DNA of 64,000 nucleotides from Sphingomonas sp. LM7 (GTDB taxonomy: Bacteria; Pseudomonadota; Alphaproteobacteria; Sphingomonadales; Sphingomonadaceae): NCBI RefSeq assembly GCF_002002925.1, contig NZ_CP019511.1, forward strand, positions 3,007,001-3,071,000, in the 5' to 3' direction. The notes below the pieces were generated by a model. It ran no database searches. It was not told the DNA's origin and was given only the letters and a program-made list of their open reading frames with translations. How positions within the stretch are numbered: position 1 is the stretch's first letter; the number at the start of each line of letters is the position of its first letter. This document shows positions 37,834 through 46,753 of this stretch, piece after piece. The position numbers and the translations under genes are program-made.

Positions 37834-38865
37834 ATGACCACCCCAATGCGAATCGCCGTCGATGCAATGGGCGGCGACGAGGGGATCGCAGTCATGCTCG
37901 CGGGCGTCGCACGTGCGCGCCGTCGCTTCGAGGGGATGGAATTCATCCTCGTCGGCGACGAAGCGCAGATTCGCGCCGGGCTCGAAAGCCATCCCAATTT
38001 GACGGCTGCGTCGGAGATCGTCCACGCGGCCGACGTCGTCGCGTCCGATGCCAAGCCGAGCGCCGCGATTCGCCGCGCCAAGACCACGTCGATGGGAATC
38101 GCCATCGATCAGGTGAAGCAGGGCAAGGCGGGCGCGGCGGTCTCTTCGGGCAATACCGGTGCGTTGATGGCGATGGCCAAGCTGTCGCTGCGCACGATGC
38201 CCGGCATCGACCGGCCCGCGCTCGCGGCACTGCTGCCGACGCTGGGCGAGAACGACACGGTGATGCTCGATCTGGGCGCCAATACCGAAGTAGATGCGCG
38301 CAACCTCGTCCAGTTCGCCGTGATGGGCGCGGCCTATGCGCGAATCGCGCTCGACCTCGAAAAGCCCCGCGTCGCGCTCCTCAACATCGGCACCGAGGAG
38401 ATGAAGGGCACCGATAACATCCGCGATGCCGCCGCCGAGTTGCGCGCCGCCAAGCACCTGCGACTCGACTTCAAGGGCTTTATCGAAGGCAACAAGCTGT
38501 CGCGCGGCGAAGTCGATGTCATCGTCTGCGACGGTTTCGCCGGCAATATCGCGCTCAAGACGATCGAAGGCACCGCCCGATTCGTCGCGGACCTGCTCAA
38601 GCGTGCTTTCTCAAGCTCGACGCGCTCGAAGATCGGCTTCCTGATCTCGCGCCCCGCCACCGAGCTGCTGCGCACCCATCTCGATCCCAACAATCACAAC
38701 GGCGCGGTTTTCCTCGGACTCAACGGCATCGTCGTGAAGAGCCATGGCAGCGCGAACGAAGTGGGCGTAGACACCGCCATCGGCTTCGCGGCGAAGATGC
38801 TGCGCGACGATCTCAATCGGCGAATCGCCGAGGATCTCGGGAATTTCGAGGCAAAGGCTGCGTGA
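37834..38865 (+). CDS. plsX: Phosphate acyltransferase PlsX
   Basis: A 343-residue peripheral membrane enzyme converting acyl-ACP to acyl-phosphate for phosphatidic acid synthesis. It has the family opening [13 protein letters not shown] and the later blocks [51 protein letters not shown] and [19 protein letters not shown]. It lies 29 bases after rpmF and overlaps fabH by 4 bases. Confidence 0.97.
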   Translation: MTTPMRIAVDAMGGDEGIAVMLAGVARARRRFEGMEFILVGDEAQIRAGLESHPNLTAASEIVHAADVVASDAKPSAAIRRAKTTSMGIAIDQVKQGKAGAAVSSGNTGALMAMAKLSLRTMPGIDRPALAALLPTLGENDTVMLDLGANTEVDARNLVQFAVMGAAYARIALDLEKPRVALLNIGTEEMKGTDNIRDAAAELRAAKHLRLDFKGFIEGNKLSRGEVDVIVCDGFAGNIALKTIEGTARFVADLLKRAFSSSTRSKIGFLISRPATELLRTHLDPNNHNGAVFLGLNGIVVKSHGSANEVGVDTAIGFAAKMLRDDLNRRIAEDLGNFEAKAA

Positions 38866-39833
38866 CCATTCGTTCGGTGATTCTGGGAACCGGCTCCTTC
38901 CTGCCGGAACGACGCGTTTCCAATGCCGAGCTGGCGGAGCGCGTCGATACCTCCGACGAATGGATCGTCGAGCGAACCGGCATCCGCTTCCGCCACATCG
39001 CCGGCGATGACGAGACGACGAGTACGCTGGCGACCGGCGCCGCGCGCCGCGCACTCGAATCCGCCGGGATCGCCGCGACCGACATCGACCTGATCGTGCT
39101 GGCCACCGCCACCCCCGACCAGACCTTCCCGGCCAGCGCCACCCGCGTGCAGACCGCGCTGGGCATCAACGATTGCGTCGCGTTCGACGTCGCCGCGGTA
39201 TGCTCGGGCTTCCTCTATGCCGTGCAGGTCGCCGATTCGATGATCCGCGCCGGCGCGCACCGCCGCGCGCTGGTGATCGGCGCGGAGACCTTCAGCCGGA
39301 TCCTCGACTGGGAAGACCGCGCGACCTGCGTGCTGTTCGGCGACGGCGCCGGCGCGATCGTGCTCGAAGGCCAGGACAGCGACGACGCGACCGGCCGCGG
39401 CATCCTTGCGACTCGGCTCCACGCCGATGGCCGCCACAACGACCTCCTCTATGTCGATGGTGGACCGTCCACCACCGGCACCGTCGGCAAGCTTCGGATG
39501 AAGGGCCGCGAAGTGTTCCGCCACGCCGTGGTCAACCTTGCCGCGGTGATGACCGAGTCGCTCGCAGCGGCCGGCCTGCAATCGAGCGACGTGGACTGGG
39601 TGGTGCCGCACCAGGCCAATGCCCGCATCCTCGACGCGACCGCGCGCAAGCTCGGGCTCGACGCCGGAAAGGTCGTCGTCACCGTCGACCAGCACGCCAA
39701 TACGTCGGCCGCATCGGTGCCGCTCGCGCTCGACACCGCCGTGCGCGACGGCCGAATCAAGCAAGGCGACCTCATCGTCCTCGAAGCGATGGGTGGCGGT
39801 TTTACCTGGGGTGCAGCGGTCGTACGTTTCTGA
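38862..39833 (+). CDS. fabH: Beta-ketoacyl-ACP synthase III
   Basis: A 323-residue KAS III starting fatty-acid synthesis from acetyl-CoA and malonyl-ACP. The catalytic triad is visible: cysteine in [11 protein letters not shown] (about residue 112), histidine in [13 protein letters not shown] and asparagine in [15 protein letters not shown]. The start is GTG inside a GTGA overlap with the plsX stop, so translation is coupled. An [10 protein letters not shown] segment and a C-terminal [13 protein letters not shown] are as in the family. Confidence 0.97.
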   Translation: MTIRSVILGTGSFLPERRVSNAELAERVDTSDEWIVERTGIRFRHIAGDDETTSTLATGAARRALESAGIAATDIDLIVLATATPDQTFPASATRVQTALGINDCVAFDVAAVCSGFLYAVQVADSMIRAGAHRRALVIGAETFSRILDWEDRATCVLFGDGAGAIVLEGQDSDDATGRGILATRLHADGRHNDLLYVDGGPSTTGTVGKLRMKGREVFRHAVVNLAAVMTESLAAAGLQSSDVDWVVPHQANARILDATARKLGLDAGKVVVTVDQHANTSAASVPLALDTAVRDGRIKQGDLIVLEAMGGGFTWGAAVVRF

Positions 39834-39843
39834 TATGTGTCGG

Positions 39844-39860
39844 AACGAGTTGAGCTCGTT
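39844..39860. terminator. Short dyad after fabH
   Basis: AACGAG-TTGAG-CTCGTT is a 6-bp inverted repeat starting 11 bases after the fabH stop. It is too weak for a firm terminator and may only attenuate transcription into ihfA; the remaining 85 bases before ihfA leave room for a second promoter. Confidence 0.3.
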
Positions 39861-39945
39861 ACCGCAACGAAATGTTGTGGTTTGCCATGGGAAGACAATC
39901 TGATACGCTTCGGTCTGAACACGGATTAATCGGGGACTTGCGCAC

Positions 39946-40245
39946 ATGCCGGCTGCGGGCACGCTGACCAGGGCAGATTTGGCCGAATCGCTGCATCGCG
40001 AAGTCGGACTGTCGCGCGCCGACGCCTCCCGCATCGTCGAACAGGTCCTCGGCCATATGTGCGAAGCCCTGTCGAAGGGCGAGAACGTCAAGATTTCCGG
40101 CTTCGGCAGCTTCATCCTGCGCGACAAGGGCGAGCGGGTGGGCCGCAATCCCAAGACCGGCGTCGAAGTGCCGATCGCGCCTCGCCGGGTGCTAACCTTC
40201 AGAGCCAGCCAGATGATGCGCGACCGCATCGTGGCAGGCAGCTGA
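39946..40245 (+). CDS. ihfA: Integration host factor subunit alpha
   Basis: A 99-residue HU/IHF-family DNA-bending protein. It starts with [30 protein letters not shown] and has the beta-arm region [32 protein letters not shown] with the proline that intercalates into DNA, then [16 protein letters not shown]. It pairs with IhfB, encoded elsewhere. Its position after fabH and before a MerR gene matches other alphaproteobacteria. Confidence 0.95.
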   Translation: MPAAGTLTRADLAESLHREVGLSRADASRIVEQVLGHMCEALSKGENVKISGFGSFILRDKGERVGRNPKTGVEVPIAPRRVLTFRASQMMRDRIVAGS

Positions 40246-40252
40246 GAACGCG

Positions 40253-40588
40253 ATGCCCCCCGCGGAGAAGGCGGCTGGCGCCCTCCGCACCATAGGCGAA
40301 CTCGCGCAGGAAATCGGCCGACCCCAACATATATTAAGATACTGGGAAACGCGCTTCCCGCAGCTGCGGCCGCTGACTCGCGCGGGCAACCGCCGCTATT
40401 ACCGGCCCGACGACGTCGCGCTGGTCCGCCGTATCCACCATCTCCTGACCGACGAAGGCTATACGATCCGCGGCGTCCAGAAGCTGCTGGCCGAGGAAAA
40501 GGCGAACAAATCGACTCCCAAGAGCAGCGCCGAAGCCTTTCGCGGCATCCGCGACGCACTGGTCAAGGCGCTCGAGGAAGACGGCTAG
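40253..40588 (+). CDS. MerR family transcriptional regulator
   Basis: A 111-residue protein with an N-terminal MerR winged helix: RTIGELAQEIGRPQHILRYWETRFPQLRPLTRAGNRRYYRPDDVALVRRIHHLL. The rest is a short helical dimer region and there is no effector domain, so no ligand can be guessed. It lies 7 bases after ihfA and belongs to the same operon. Its targets are unknown. Confidence 0.93.
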   Translation: MPPAEKAAGALRTIGELAQEIGRPQHILRYWETRFPQLRPLTRAGNRRYYRPDDVALVRRIHHLLTDEGYTIRGVQKLLAEEKANKSTPKSSAEAFRGIRDALVKALEEDG

Positions 40589-40603
40589 CTTCGCTCTCAC
40601 ACG

Positions 40604-40697
40604 CGTTCGCCCCGGGGCTTGTCGAAGGACAACTCGCCACAAGCACGTCACTGGCAGAGATGCGTGCTTCGACTAGCGCAGCACGAACGGGGTTCAG
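40604..40697. repeat. REP-like imperfect inverted repeat
   Basis: Two facing arms, one starting CGTTCGCCCCGGGGCTTGTC (40604) and the other ending CAGCACGAACG (40689), enclose about 33 bases; the arms share CGTTCG and GTCGAAG in opposite orientation. The right arm runs on into GAACGGGGTTCAG (40685-40697), which contains the sixA stop codon. Related arms occur at 46.69-46.75 kb and a fragment at 59.45 kb. It resembles the dispersed repeats common between sphingomonad genes. Confidence 0.6.
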
Positions 40698-41233
40698 GGT
40701 GCGTCCGGCCCCAGGCTCGGATCGAGATCGCGGGGCCGCACGAAGCGCGTGAGCGTCGCCTGTCCGGCTCGCACGTCGCCCCAGTCCGCCACGTCGAACG
40801 TCATTTCCGCCAGCGTCGCAGTGGGGAATTTGATTTCGACTTCCTCGCGCAGCGCCCCGCCCTCCTCAGGCACCAGCAACAGCACCAGCTCCTCCAGCCC
40901 GGGATTGTGCCCGGCGAGCAGCACGCGCTCCGCGCCAGCGGGAAGATCATGCACCACGTCGAGCAGCGTTGCCGTCGAGGCGAGATAGATGCGCTGGTCC
41001 CAGGCCGGCGCGAGATCGCAGGCATAGCCCTGGCCGACATGATCTAGCGTCTCGACCACCCGCACCGCGGGCGAGGCGACGACATGATCGAAGGCGAGGC
41101 CGAGCGACTTCATGTGGCGCCCGACCATCGCCGCGGCGCGCTGGCCCTTGGGATTGAGCGGACGATCGAAATCGCGTGCGACGGGATCGTCCCAACCCGA
41201 CTTGGCGTGGCGCAGCAATGTGAGCGTCTTCAT
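40694..41233 (-). CDS. sixA: SixA-type phosphohistidine phosphatase
   Basis: A 179-residue histidine phosphatase. The RHG-type motif is LLRHAKSGWDDP (about residues 6-17), followed by RPLNPKGQRAA, VASPAVRVVETL and the second histidine in VLLAGHNPGLEEL. SixA-like enzymes dephosphorylate phosphohistidine, for example on PTS phosphocarriers; a link to PtsN at 62 kb is possible but speculative. The stop codon lies in the tail of a REP-like repeat. Confidence 0.88.
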   Translation of the reverse strand: MKTLTLLRHAKSGWDDPVARDFDRPLNPKGQRAAAMVGRHMKSLGLAFDHVVASPAVRVVETLDHVGQGYACDLAPAWDQRIYLASTATLLDVVHDLPAGAERVLLAGHNPGLEELVLLLVPEEGGALREEVEIKFPTATLAEMTFDVADWGDVRAGQATLTRFVRPRDLDPSLGPDAP

Positions 41234-41243
41234 CACGTCCCCG

Positions 41244-43949
41244 TCAGGCGTTCGCGGGCGCCTCATGCCGCAATCGGCTCTCCAGGGAAAGCCGAACCCG
41301 CGCGACCGCCTCGTCGAGCGTGACGCGCGCCACCGGCGTCCCCGGCGGAAACGCGTCGAGCAGCCGCGACGGGCTGGCGGCGGAAAGCAAGACGAAGGTG
41401 CCGCGATCGTCGGCGCGGCGAATCAGCCGGCCGAACGCCTGCGCCAGCCGCGCGCGGACGATGCGATCGTCATAGGCAGTGCCGCCGCCGGCGAGTCGCC
41501 GCGCCGCGTGGAGCACGCTCGGCTTGGGCCAGGGCACGCCCTCCATCACCACCATGCGGAGCGAATGGCCGGGCACATCGACGCCGTCCCTGAGCGCGTC
41601 GGTGCCGATCAGCGACGTACGCGGATCGTCGCGGAAGATATCGACGAGCGTCCCGGTGTCGATCGGATCGACATGCTGGGCGAGCAGCGGCAGCCCCTCG
41701 CGCGCCAATCGGTCGGCGATGCGGGCATGGACGGCGCGCAGCCGGCGAATCGCCGTGAACAGTCCGAGCGTCCCGCCCTCCGCCGCGACGATCAGCCGGG
41801 CATAGGCGTTGGCGAGCGCGGGCAAATCGCCGCGCTTGACGTCGGTGACGATCAGCACCTCGGCCTGGCCCGGATAATCGAACGGGCTGATCGCTTCGAA
41901 GCGCTGCGCCGGGCGAAGCAGATGGACCGCGCCCGAGCGCGCCTCGGCAACGTTCCAGTCGCCCCCGGCGCGCAACGTCGCCGAAGTGATCACCGCGCCA
42001 TGGGCTGGCTCGAGCACGGTCTTGGCGAAGGGCTTCGACGGATCGAGCCAGTGGCGGTGAAGCCCGACATCATATTCGCGCCCCTCGACGCGATCGACGG
42101 CGAGCCAGTCGACATATTCGGGGTCCGCCGGCCCGCCGATCCGCGCGATCAGCGCGAGCCACGCGCCAACGGTCTCGGTGCGCCAGCCGAGCGAGGCGAT
42201 CGCGCCTTCGATCCGCGCGCGCGCCGGACCGTCCATCCAGTCGGGCGCGTCGGCGAGCACCGCTTCGAGCCGGCGCCCGAGCTTGACCAGGGGGCGGACG
42301 AGCGAATCGAGCGCTGCCCCGGCAGGCCCCGCCGCCTCGACCAGCGCGCCATCGGGCTCGGCGAGTTCGGTCTCGAGCCCGTAGCCGGCATCGCCCGAGC
42401 CATTGGTGTCGCGGGCGTAGACAAGCCCGCGCACCGCAGCGAGCAGCGCCTCGACCGGGCCGAAGGGTTCGCCTTCGTTCAGCCGCTGGAGCCAGCCGTC
42501 GCTGGGCAGCGCGCGCGCGGCATCGACGGCCTCGGCGATGGCGAGCCCGCCTTCCTCGTCATAGCTGGCGACATCGGAGAGGCGTGCGGCGAGGCCGCGT
42601 CTCCTTCCGCGCGAGCCCGATTCGGGGCCGGTGACCCAGCGGCGGATCTCGATCGCCTCCTGTCCGGTCAGCGCCGCCGAGAACATCGCGTCGGCGGCGT
42701 CGAACAGATGATGTCCCTCGTCGAACACATAGCGCGTCGGGCGCGTCGCCGATTCGCGGCCGCGGGCGGCATTGACCATCACCAGCGCGTGGTTGGCGAT
42801 AACGATATCCGCTTCGGCCGAGGCACGCGCGGCGCGCTCGATGAAACATTTCCGATAATGCGGGCAGCCGGCATAGATGCACTCGCCGCGCCGGTCGGTC
42901 AGCGCCGTCGATCCGTTACGGCGGAACAGCGTGGGCAGCCAGCCGGGCAAGTCGCCGCCGATCATGTCGCCGTCCGCCGAATAGGCGGCCCAGCGCGCGA
43001 CGAGTTGCGCGAGGATCGCAGCGCGGCCCGCGAACCCGCCCTGCAGCGCGTCCTCGAGATTGAGCAGGCACAGGTAATTCTCGCGTCCCTTGCGGGTGAC
43101 GATCTTCGCCTTGCGCGTCTCTGCGTCGGGAAACAGCCGGTCGCCTTCATTGGCGAGCTGGCGCTGGAGTGCCTTGGTGAAGGTCGAGACCCAGACCGGC
43201 CCTTCGGCGCGCTCGGCCCAGAGCGAGGCGGGGGCGAGATAGCCGAGCGTCTTGCCGATTCCGGTGCCGGCCTCGGCAAGGATGAGATTGGGCGAATCGC
43301 GCACTTCGCGCGGGGCGAAGGCGCCGGCGGCGGCGGCGGCATAGTCGCGCTGGCCCTGGCGCCGCTCGGCGCCACTGCCGGTGAGGCGGGCGAGCCGCTC
43401 GGCAATGTCCGTGTCGGACAGCGTGATCGTCCGCGGGGCGGGGCGGGGCGGCCGCTCTTCCCATTCGGGCAGCTTGGCGAACAGCCAGCGTTCGGCCTGT
43501 CCCGGCTGGCCGATCCGCGGGCTCAGCGCCGGCGCCCAGGGCCAGCGCAGCCGGAACAGCGACTGGACCGAATTCCATGCCCCCTCGCGCTCGGCCCAAT
43601 CGCCCTGCGGAATGGCAAGCAGCGCCTCGGCGGCGCGGCGGAGGAAGCCGGCGACCTCGGCATCGCCTTCCGGCACTGCCAGTCGCACGGCGCGTGCGAG
43701 TCCCTTGGGCGTCGGCACCATGAAGCTTGCCGGACGCAGGAAGGCGAACAATTCAAGCAGATCGAGCCCGTTCAATTCGGGATGGCCGAGCCGTTGGCCG
43801 ATCAGCGGCGCGTTGAGCAGGATCAGCGGGGTGTCGGCCGCCATCCGGATCGCCTCGCCCCGGCTCACGGCGCGCGTCTCGTCGGCGGTGGCGATCCAGA
43901 TGCCGCCATGGCTCGCGTGCAGCGCGGGGTAGGGGAGCGGCGGCATCAT
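41244..43949 (-). CDS. ATP-dependent DNA helicase, DinG/XPD-like
   Basis: A 901-residue superfamily 2 helicase. Walker A is LAEAGTGIGKTLGYL (about residue 230), the DEAH-type box is YVFDEGHHLFDAAD, and motif VI-like AQAFGRLIRRADDRG is near the C-terminus. Four cysteines (YLCLLN, then ECIYAGCPHYRKC) fit the Fe-S cluster of DinG/XPD enzymes. The first 180 residues precede the helicase core and are unlike classical DinG, a form seen in alphaproteobacteria. ATG at 43949 was chosen; a TTG four codons earlier is possible. Confidence 0.9.
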   Translation of the reverse strand: MMPPLPYPALHASHGGIWIATADETRAVSRGEAIRMAADTPLILLNAPLIGQRLGHPELNGLDLLELFAFLRPASFMVPTPKGLARAVRLAVPEGDAEVAGFLRRAAEALLAIPQGDWAEREGAWNSVQSLFRLRWPWAPALSPRIGQPGQAERWLFAKLPEWEERPPRPAPRTITLSDTDIAERLARLTGSGAERRQGQRDYAAAAAGAFAPREVRDSPNLILAEAGTGIGKTLGYLAPASLWAERAEGPVWVSTFTKALQRQLANEGDRLFPDAETRKAKIVTRKGRENYLCLLNLEDALQGGFAGRAAILAQLVARWAAYSADGDMIGGDLPGWLPTLFRRNGSTALTDRRGECIYAGCPHYRKCFIERAARASAEADIVIANHALVMVNAARGRESATRPTRYVFDEGHHLFDAADAMFSAALTGQEAIEIRRWVTGPESGSRGRRRGLAARLSDVASYDEEGGLAIAEAVDAARALPSDGWLQRLNEGEPFGPVEALLAAVRGLVYARDTNGSGDAGYGLETELAEPDGALVEAAGPAGAALDSLVRPLVKLGRRLEAVLADAPDWMDGPARARIEGAIASLGWRTETVGAWLALIARIGGPADPEYVDWLAVDRVEGREYDVGLHRHWLDPSKPFAKTVLEPAHGAVITSATLRAGGDWNVAEARSGAVHLLRPAQRFEAISPFDYPGQAEVLIVTDVKRGDLPALANAYARLIVAAEGGTLGLFTAIRRLRAVHARIADRLAREGLPLLAQHVDPIDTGTLVDIFRDDPRTSLIGTDALRDGVDVPGHSLRMVVMEGVPWPKPSVLHAARRLAGGGTAYDDRIVRARLAQAFGRLIRRADDRGTFVLLSAASPSRLLDAFPPGTPVARVTLDEAVARVRLSLESRLRHEAPANA

Positions 43950-44037
43950 CGGTGCAGGCAACCTGTACGCATTTCGTTCCGCGTGAACAGTCGCTTTTGC
44001 AGGGTGTCGCCCCGAATGCGCGCGAGTCGGAGCCGGA

Positions 44038-44475
44038 TCAGCCGCGCGAGTCGCGCAGTGCCTGCCAGAGCGCCTGGACCTGCCGATTGAGCGCGCCCAG
44101 CTGCTCGCCGCTCATCCCGGCCCGATCGAGTAGTTCCTCCGCCAGACAGCCGCATTGCTCGCGCATCGCCGCGCCGCGGTCGGTAAGCCGGACCTGGACC
44201 TGGCGCTCGTCGTCCGGATTGCGTTCGCGCGTGACGAAGCCCGCCGCCTCCAGCCGCTTGACCAGCGGCGTCACGGTGCTCGATTCGAGCGCAAGCCGAT
44301 CGGCGATTGCGCCGACGGTGCGGCCGTCCTCCTCCCACAGGGCATGGAGCACCAGATATTGCGGGTAGGTGATCCCGAGCCGATCGAGCATCGGCTTATA
44401 GGCGCGGTTGATCGCCATGCTCGTCGCGTAGAGCGAGAAGCAGAGCTGGTCGTCGAGCGGAAGCGCAGCGGGCAC
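44038..44475 (-). CDS. ohrR: Organic peroxide-sensing repressor OhrR (MarR family)
   Basis: A 145-residue MarR-type repressor. The peroxide-reactive cysteine is in DDQLCFSLYATSMAINRAYKP (about residue 12), and REQCGC near residue 110 can supply the resolving cysteine of the 2-Cys type. The winged helix reads GRTVGAIADRLALESSTVTPLVKRLEAAGFVTRERNPDDERQVQVRLTDRG. The GTG start follows AGGAG at eight bases. It is divergent from ohr, with two identical operators between them. Confidence 0.93.
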   Translation of the reverse strand: MPAALPLDDQLCFSLYATSMAINRAYKPMLDRLGITYPQYLVLHALWEEDGRTVGAIADRLALESSTVTPLVKRLEAAGFVTRERNPDDERQVQVRLTDRGAAMREQCGCLAEELLDRAGMSGEQLGALNRQVQALWQALRDSRG

Positions 44476-44515
44476 GGGACATTCTCCTGGCGGCAAGCCG
44501 ATATCACGGGAATAC

Positions 44516-44581
44516 ATATCGCGATAAATAAACTGCTGGACAAGTCCCGCGCTGGGACCTAGCTACTACTTATCGCGATAA
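44516..44581. promoter_or_regulatory. Twin OhrR operators between ohrR and ohr
   Basis: The palindrome TATCGCGATA occurs twice, at 44517-44526 and 44571-44580, extended to ATATCGCGATAA and TTATCGCGATAA. A third half-like copy, TATTATCGC, follows at 44583-44589. Spacing of the two centres is 54 bases. A short GTCCC-GCGCT-GGGAC dyad lies between. The sites flank the probable promoters of both genes, as expected for peroxide-relieved autorepression. Similar AT-flanked dyads are known OhrR targets. Confidence 0.75.
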
Positions 44582-44611
44582 TTATTATCGCAGCAGCTAA
44601 GGAGATATGAG

Positions 44612-45037
44612 ATGTCCGTTGATGTGAAGTACCGCACCCGCGCCACGTCCACCGGCGGCCGCGACGGCGAAGCCCGCTCCGAGGACGGCAAGTTCGTCGC
44701 AAGGCTTTCGACTCCGAAGGAGCTGGGCGGCGCGGGCGGCGACGGCACCAATCCCGAGCAGCTGTTCGCGGCGGGCTATTCGGCATGCTTTATCGGCGCG
44801 CTCAAGGTCGCCGGCCAGCAGCTCAAGCTCAAGGTCCCGGCCGAAACGACGGTCACGGCGAATGTCGGCATCGGCCCGCGTGCAGCCGGCGGGTTCGGCA
44901 TCACTGCCGATCTCGAAGTCAGCCTCCCCGGGCTGGATCGCGCCGATGCCCAGAAGCTGGTCGACGCCGCGCACCAGATCTGCCCCTATTCGAACGCCAC
45001 GCGGAACAATGTCGATGTCGGGCTGACCATCGCCTGA
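44612..45037 (+). CDS. ohr: Organic hydroperoxide resistance protein Ohr
   Basis: A 141-residue OsmC/Ohr-family thiol peroxidase. Both catalytic cysteines are present: [10 protein letters not shown] (about residue 60) and [14 protein letters not shown] (about 125). The N-terminal strand [21 protein letters not shown] is typical. It detoxifies organic and lipid hydroperoxides, usually recycled through lipoylated proteins. A strong AAGGAG precedes the start. Confidence 0.96.
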   Translation: MSVDVKYRTRATSTGGRDGEARSEDGKFVARLSTPKELGGAGGDGTNPEQLFAAGYSACFIGALKVAGQQLKLKVPAETTVTANVGIGPRAAGGFGITADLEVSLPGLDRADAQKLVDAAHQICPYSNATRNNVDVGLTIA

Positions 45038-45099
45038 CCTGCGCGACGCGCGGGCAAGGGTGGCACCCGGGCCCGCGCTTCGCTAGACGCGCGTGCATC

Positions 45100-46680
45100 A
45101 TGACCGACAAGCAGACACTGCGCGCCGCCGCGCTCGACTCAAAGGCCTGGCCCTATGAAGAGGCGCGCAAACTGCTCAAGCGCTATCCCGACGGCGCGCC
45201 GGCCAAGGGGCATGTGCTGTTCGAGACCGGCTATGGCCCGTCGGGGCTGCCGCATATCGGCACGTTCAACGAAGTGCTGCGCACGACCATGGTGCGCCGC
45301 GCGTTCGAAGCGCTGAGCGACATTCCGACGCGGCTGATCGCGTTCAGCGACGACATGGACGGCTTGCGAAAGGTCCCGGACAATGTTCCGAACAAGGAGA
45401 TGCTGGCGCAGCATCTCGGCAAGCCGCTGACACGCATTCCCGATCCTTTCGGCACGCACGAAAGCTTCGCAGCACACAACAACGCACTGCTCCGCGAATT
45501 CCTCGACCGCTTCGGGTTCGACTACGAGTTCGTCTCGTCGACCGATTATTATGCCGACGGGACGTTCGACGACGCGCTCAAGAATGTGCTGCGCCAGTAT
45601 CAGGGCATCATGGACGTGATGCTGCCGACGCTGCGCAAGGAGCGTCAGCTGACCTATTCGCCGGTGCTGCCGGTAAGCCCCAAGTCGGGCGTGGTCCTCC
45701 AGGTGCCGATCGAAGTGCTCGATGCCGAGACCGGCATGATTGCGTTCGAGGATGAGGGCGAACGCATCGAGCAGTCGATCCTCGGCGGCAAAGCCAAGCT
45801 CCAGTGGAAGGTCGACTGGGCGATGCGTTGGGTCGCATTGGGTGTCGATTACGAGATGGCGGGTAAGGACCTGATCGATTCGGTGGTCCAGTCGTCCAAG
45901 ATCGCGCGCGTGCTCGGCGGCAAGCCGCCCGAGGGGTTCAACTACGAGATGTTCCTCGACGAGAAGGGCGAGAAGATCTCCAAGTCCAAGGGCAACGGGC
46001 TCAGCCTCGACCAGTGGCTGACCTATGGGCCCGACGAGAGCCTGGCCTTCTACATCTATCGCGAGCCCAAAAAGGCCAAGGCGCTGCACCTCGGGCTGAT
46101 CCCGCGCGCAGTGGACGATTATTGGCAGTTCCGCGGCAATTATGCCGAGCAGCCGATCGCCCAGCAGCTCGGCAATCCGGTGCACCATATCCATAACGGC
46201 CCGCCGCCTGCCGAGACGCTGCCGGTGACCTTCGGGTTGTTGCTCAACCTGGTCGGGGTGATGGGCGAAGCGAGCAAGGAGCAGGTCTGGGGCTACCTGG
46301 CCAATTACGTGCCCGATGCCAGCCCGGAGACCTATCCCGCGCTCGACAATCTGATTGGCTATGCGCTCGCCTATGCCCGCGACTTCGTGACGCCGACGCT
46401 CAGGAAGCGCGCGCCCGAGGGCGTGGAAGTCGCGGCGCTGCAGCGGCTCGACGCCGAGCTGGCGGGGCTCCCCGCCGATGCCTCGGCCGAGGACATCCAG
46501 AACATCGTCTACGAGATCGGCAAGAGCGGCGGGTTCGAGAACCTGCGCGACTGGTTCAAGGCGCTCTACGAGACTTTGCTCGGATCCGAGCAGGGGCCGC
46601 GAATGGGCAGCTTCATCGCACTCTACGGGATCGAGAACTCTCGCAAACTGATCGCCGAGGCGCTGGCCAGGGTCGGTTAA
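45100..46680 (+). CDS. lysS: Lysyl-tRNA synthetase, class I
   Basis: A 526-residue class I (archaeal-type, LysK) LysRS rather than the common class II enzyme. HIGH is seen in [21 protein letters not shown] and KMSKS in [21 protein letters not shown] (about residue 295). Class I LysRS is the normal form in many alphaproteobacteria, which supports the taxonomic call. The [15 protein letters not shown] and PFEGMVYEF-like regions are as expected. No strong Shine-Dalgarno precedes the ATG. Confidence 0.95.
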   Translation: MTDKQTLRAAALDSKAWPYEEARKLLKRYPDGAPAKGHVLFETGYGPSGLPHIGTFNEVLRTTMVRRAFEALSDIPTRLIAFSDDMDGLRKVPDNVPNKEMLAQHLGKPLTRIPDPFGTHESFAAHNNALLREFLDRFGFDYEFVSSTDYYADGTFDDALKNVLRQYQGIMDVMLPTLRKERQLTYSPVLPVSPKSGVVLQVPIEVLDAETGMIAFEDEGERIEQSILGGKAKLQWKVDWAMRWVALGVDYEMAGKDLIDSVVQSSKIARVLGGKPPEGFNYEMFLDEKGEKISKSKGNGLSLDQWLTYGPDESLAFYIYREPKKAKALHLGLIPRAVDDYWQFRGNYAEQPIAQQLGNPVHHIHNGPPPAETLPVTFGLLLNLVGVMGEASKEQVWGYLANYVPDASPETYPALDNLIGYALAYARDFVTPTLRKRAPEGVEVAALQRLDAELAGLPADASAEDIQNIVYEIGKSGGFENLRDWFKALYETLLGSEQGPRMGSFIALYGIENSRKLIAEALARVG

Positions 46681-46684
46681 CCGC

Positions 46685-46753
46685 CGCTCGCGCTGAGCCT
46701 GTCGAGGCGCCCTACAGGAGGAAAACCGTGCTTCGCCAAGCTCAGCACGAACG
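46685..46753. repeat. REP-like inverted repeat overlapping the nhaA start
   Basis: The left arm begins GCTCGCGCTGAGCCTGTCGA (46685) and the right arm GTGCTTCGCCAAGCTCAGCA (46728), in opposite orientation. They share GTGCTGAGC and GCGAAGC-type cores with the repeat at 40.6 kb. The 17 bases between the arms carry the nhaA Shine-Dalgarno, and the right arm is translated as the first residues of NhaA. Confidence 0.6.

Noticed and set aside
38694..40559. A 621-codon minus-strand open frame across fabH and ihfA
   Set aside because: It is antisense to two well-conserved genes and has no motifs.
40589..40693. tRNA gene after the merR gene
   Set aside because: The inverted repeat there does not fold into a cloverleaf; it matches the REP-like family instead.
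41112..44090. A 992-codon open frame on the plus strand, antisense to the DinG-type helicase
   Set aside because: The translation is low-complexity (Arg/Ala/Gly-rich). The minus-strand helicase motifs are clear, so this is a shadow.
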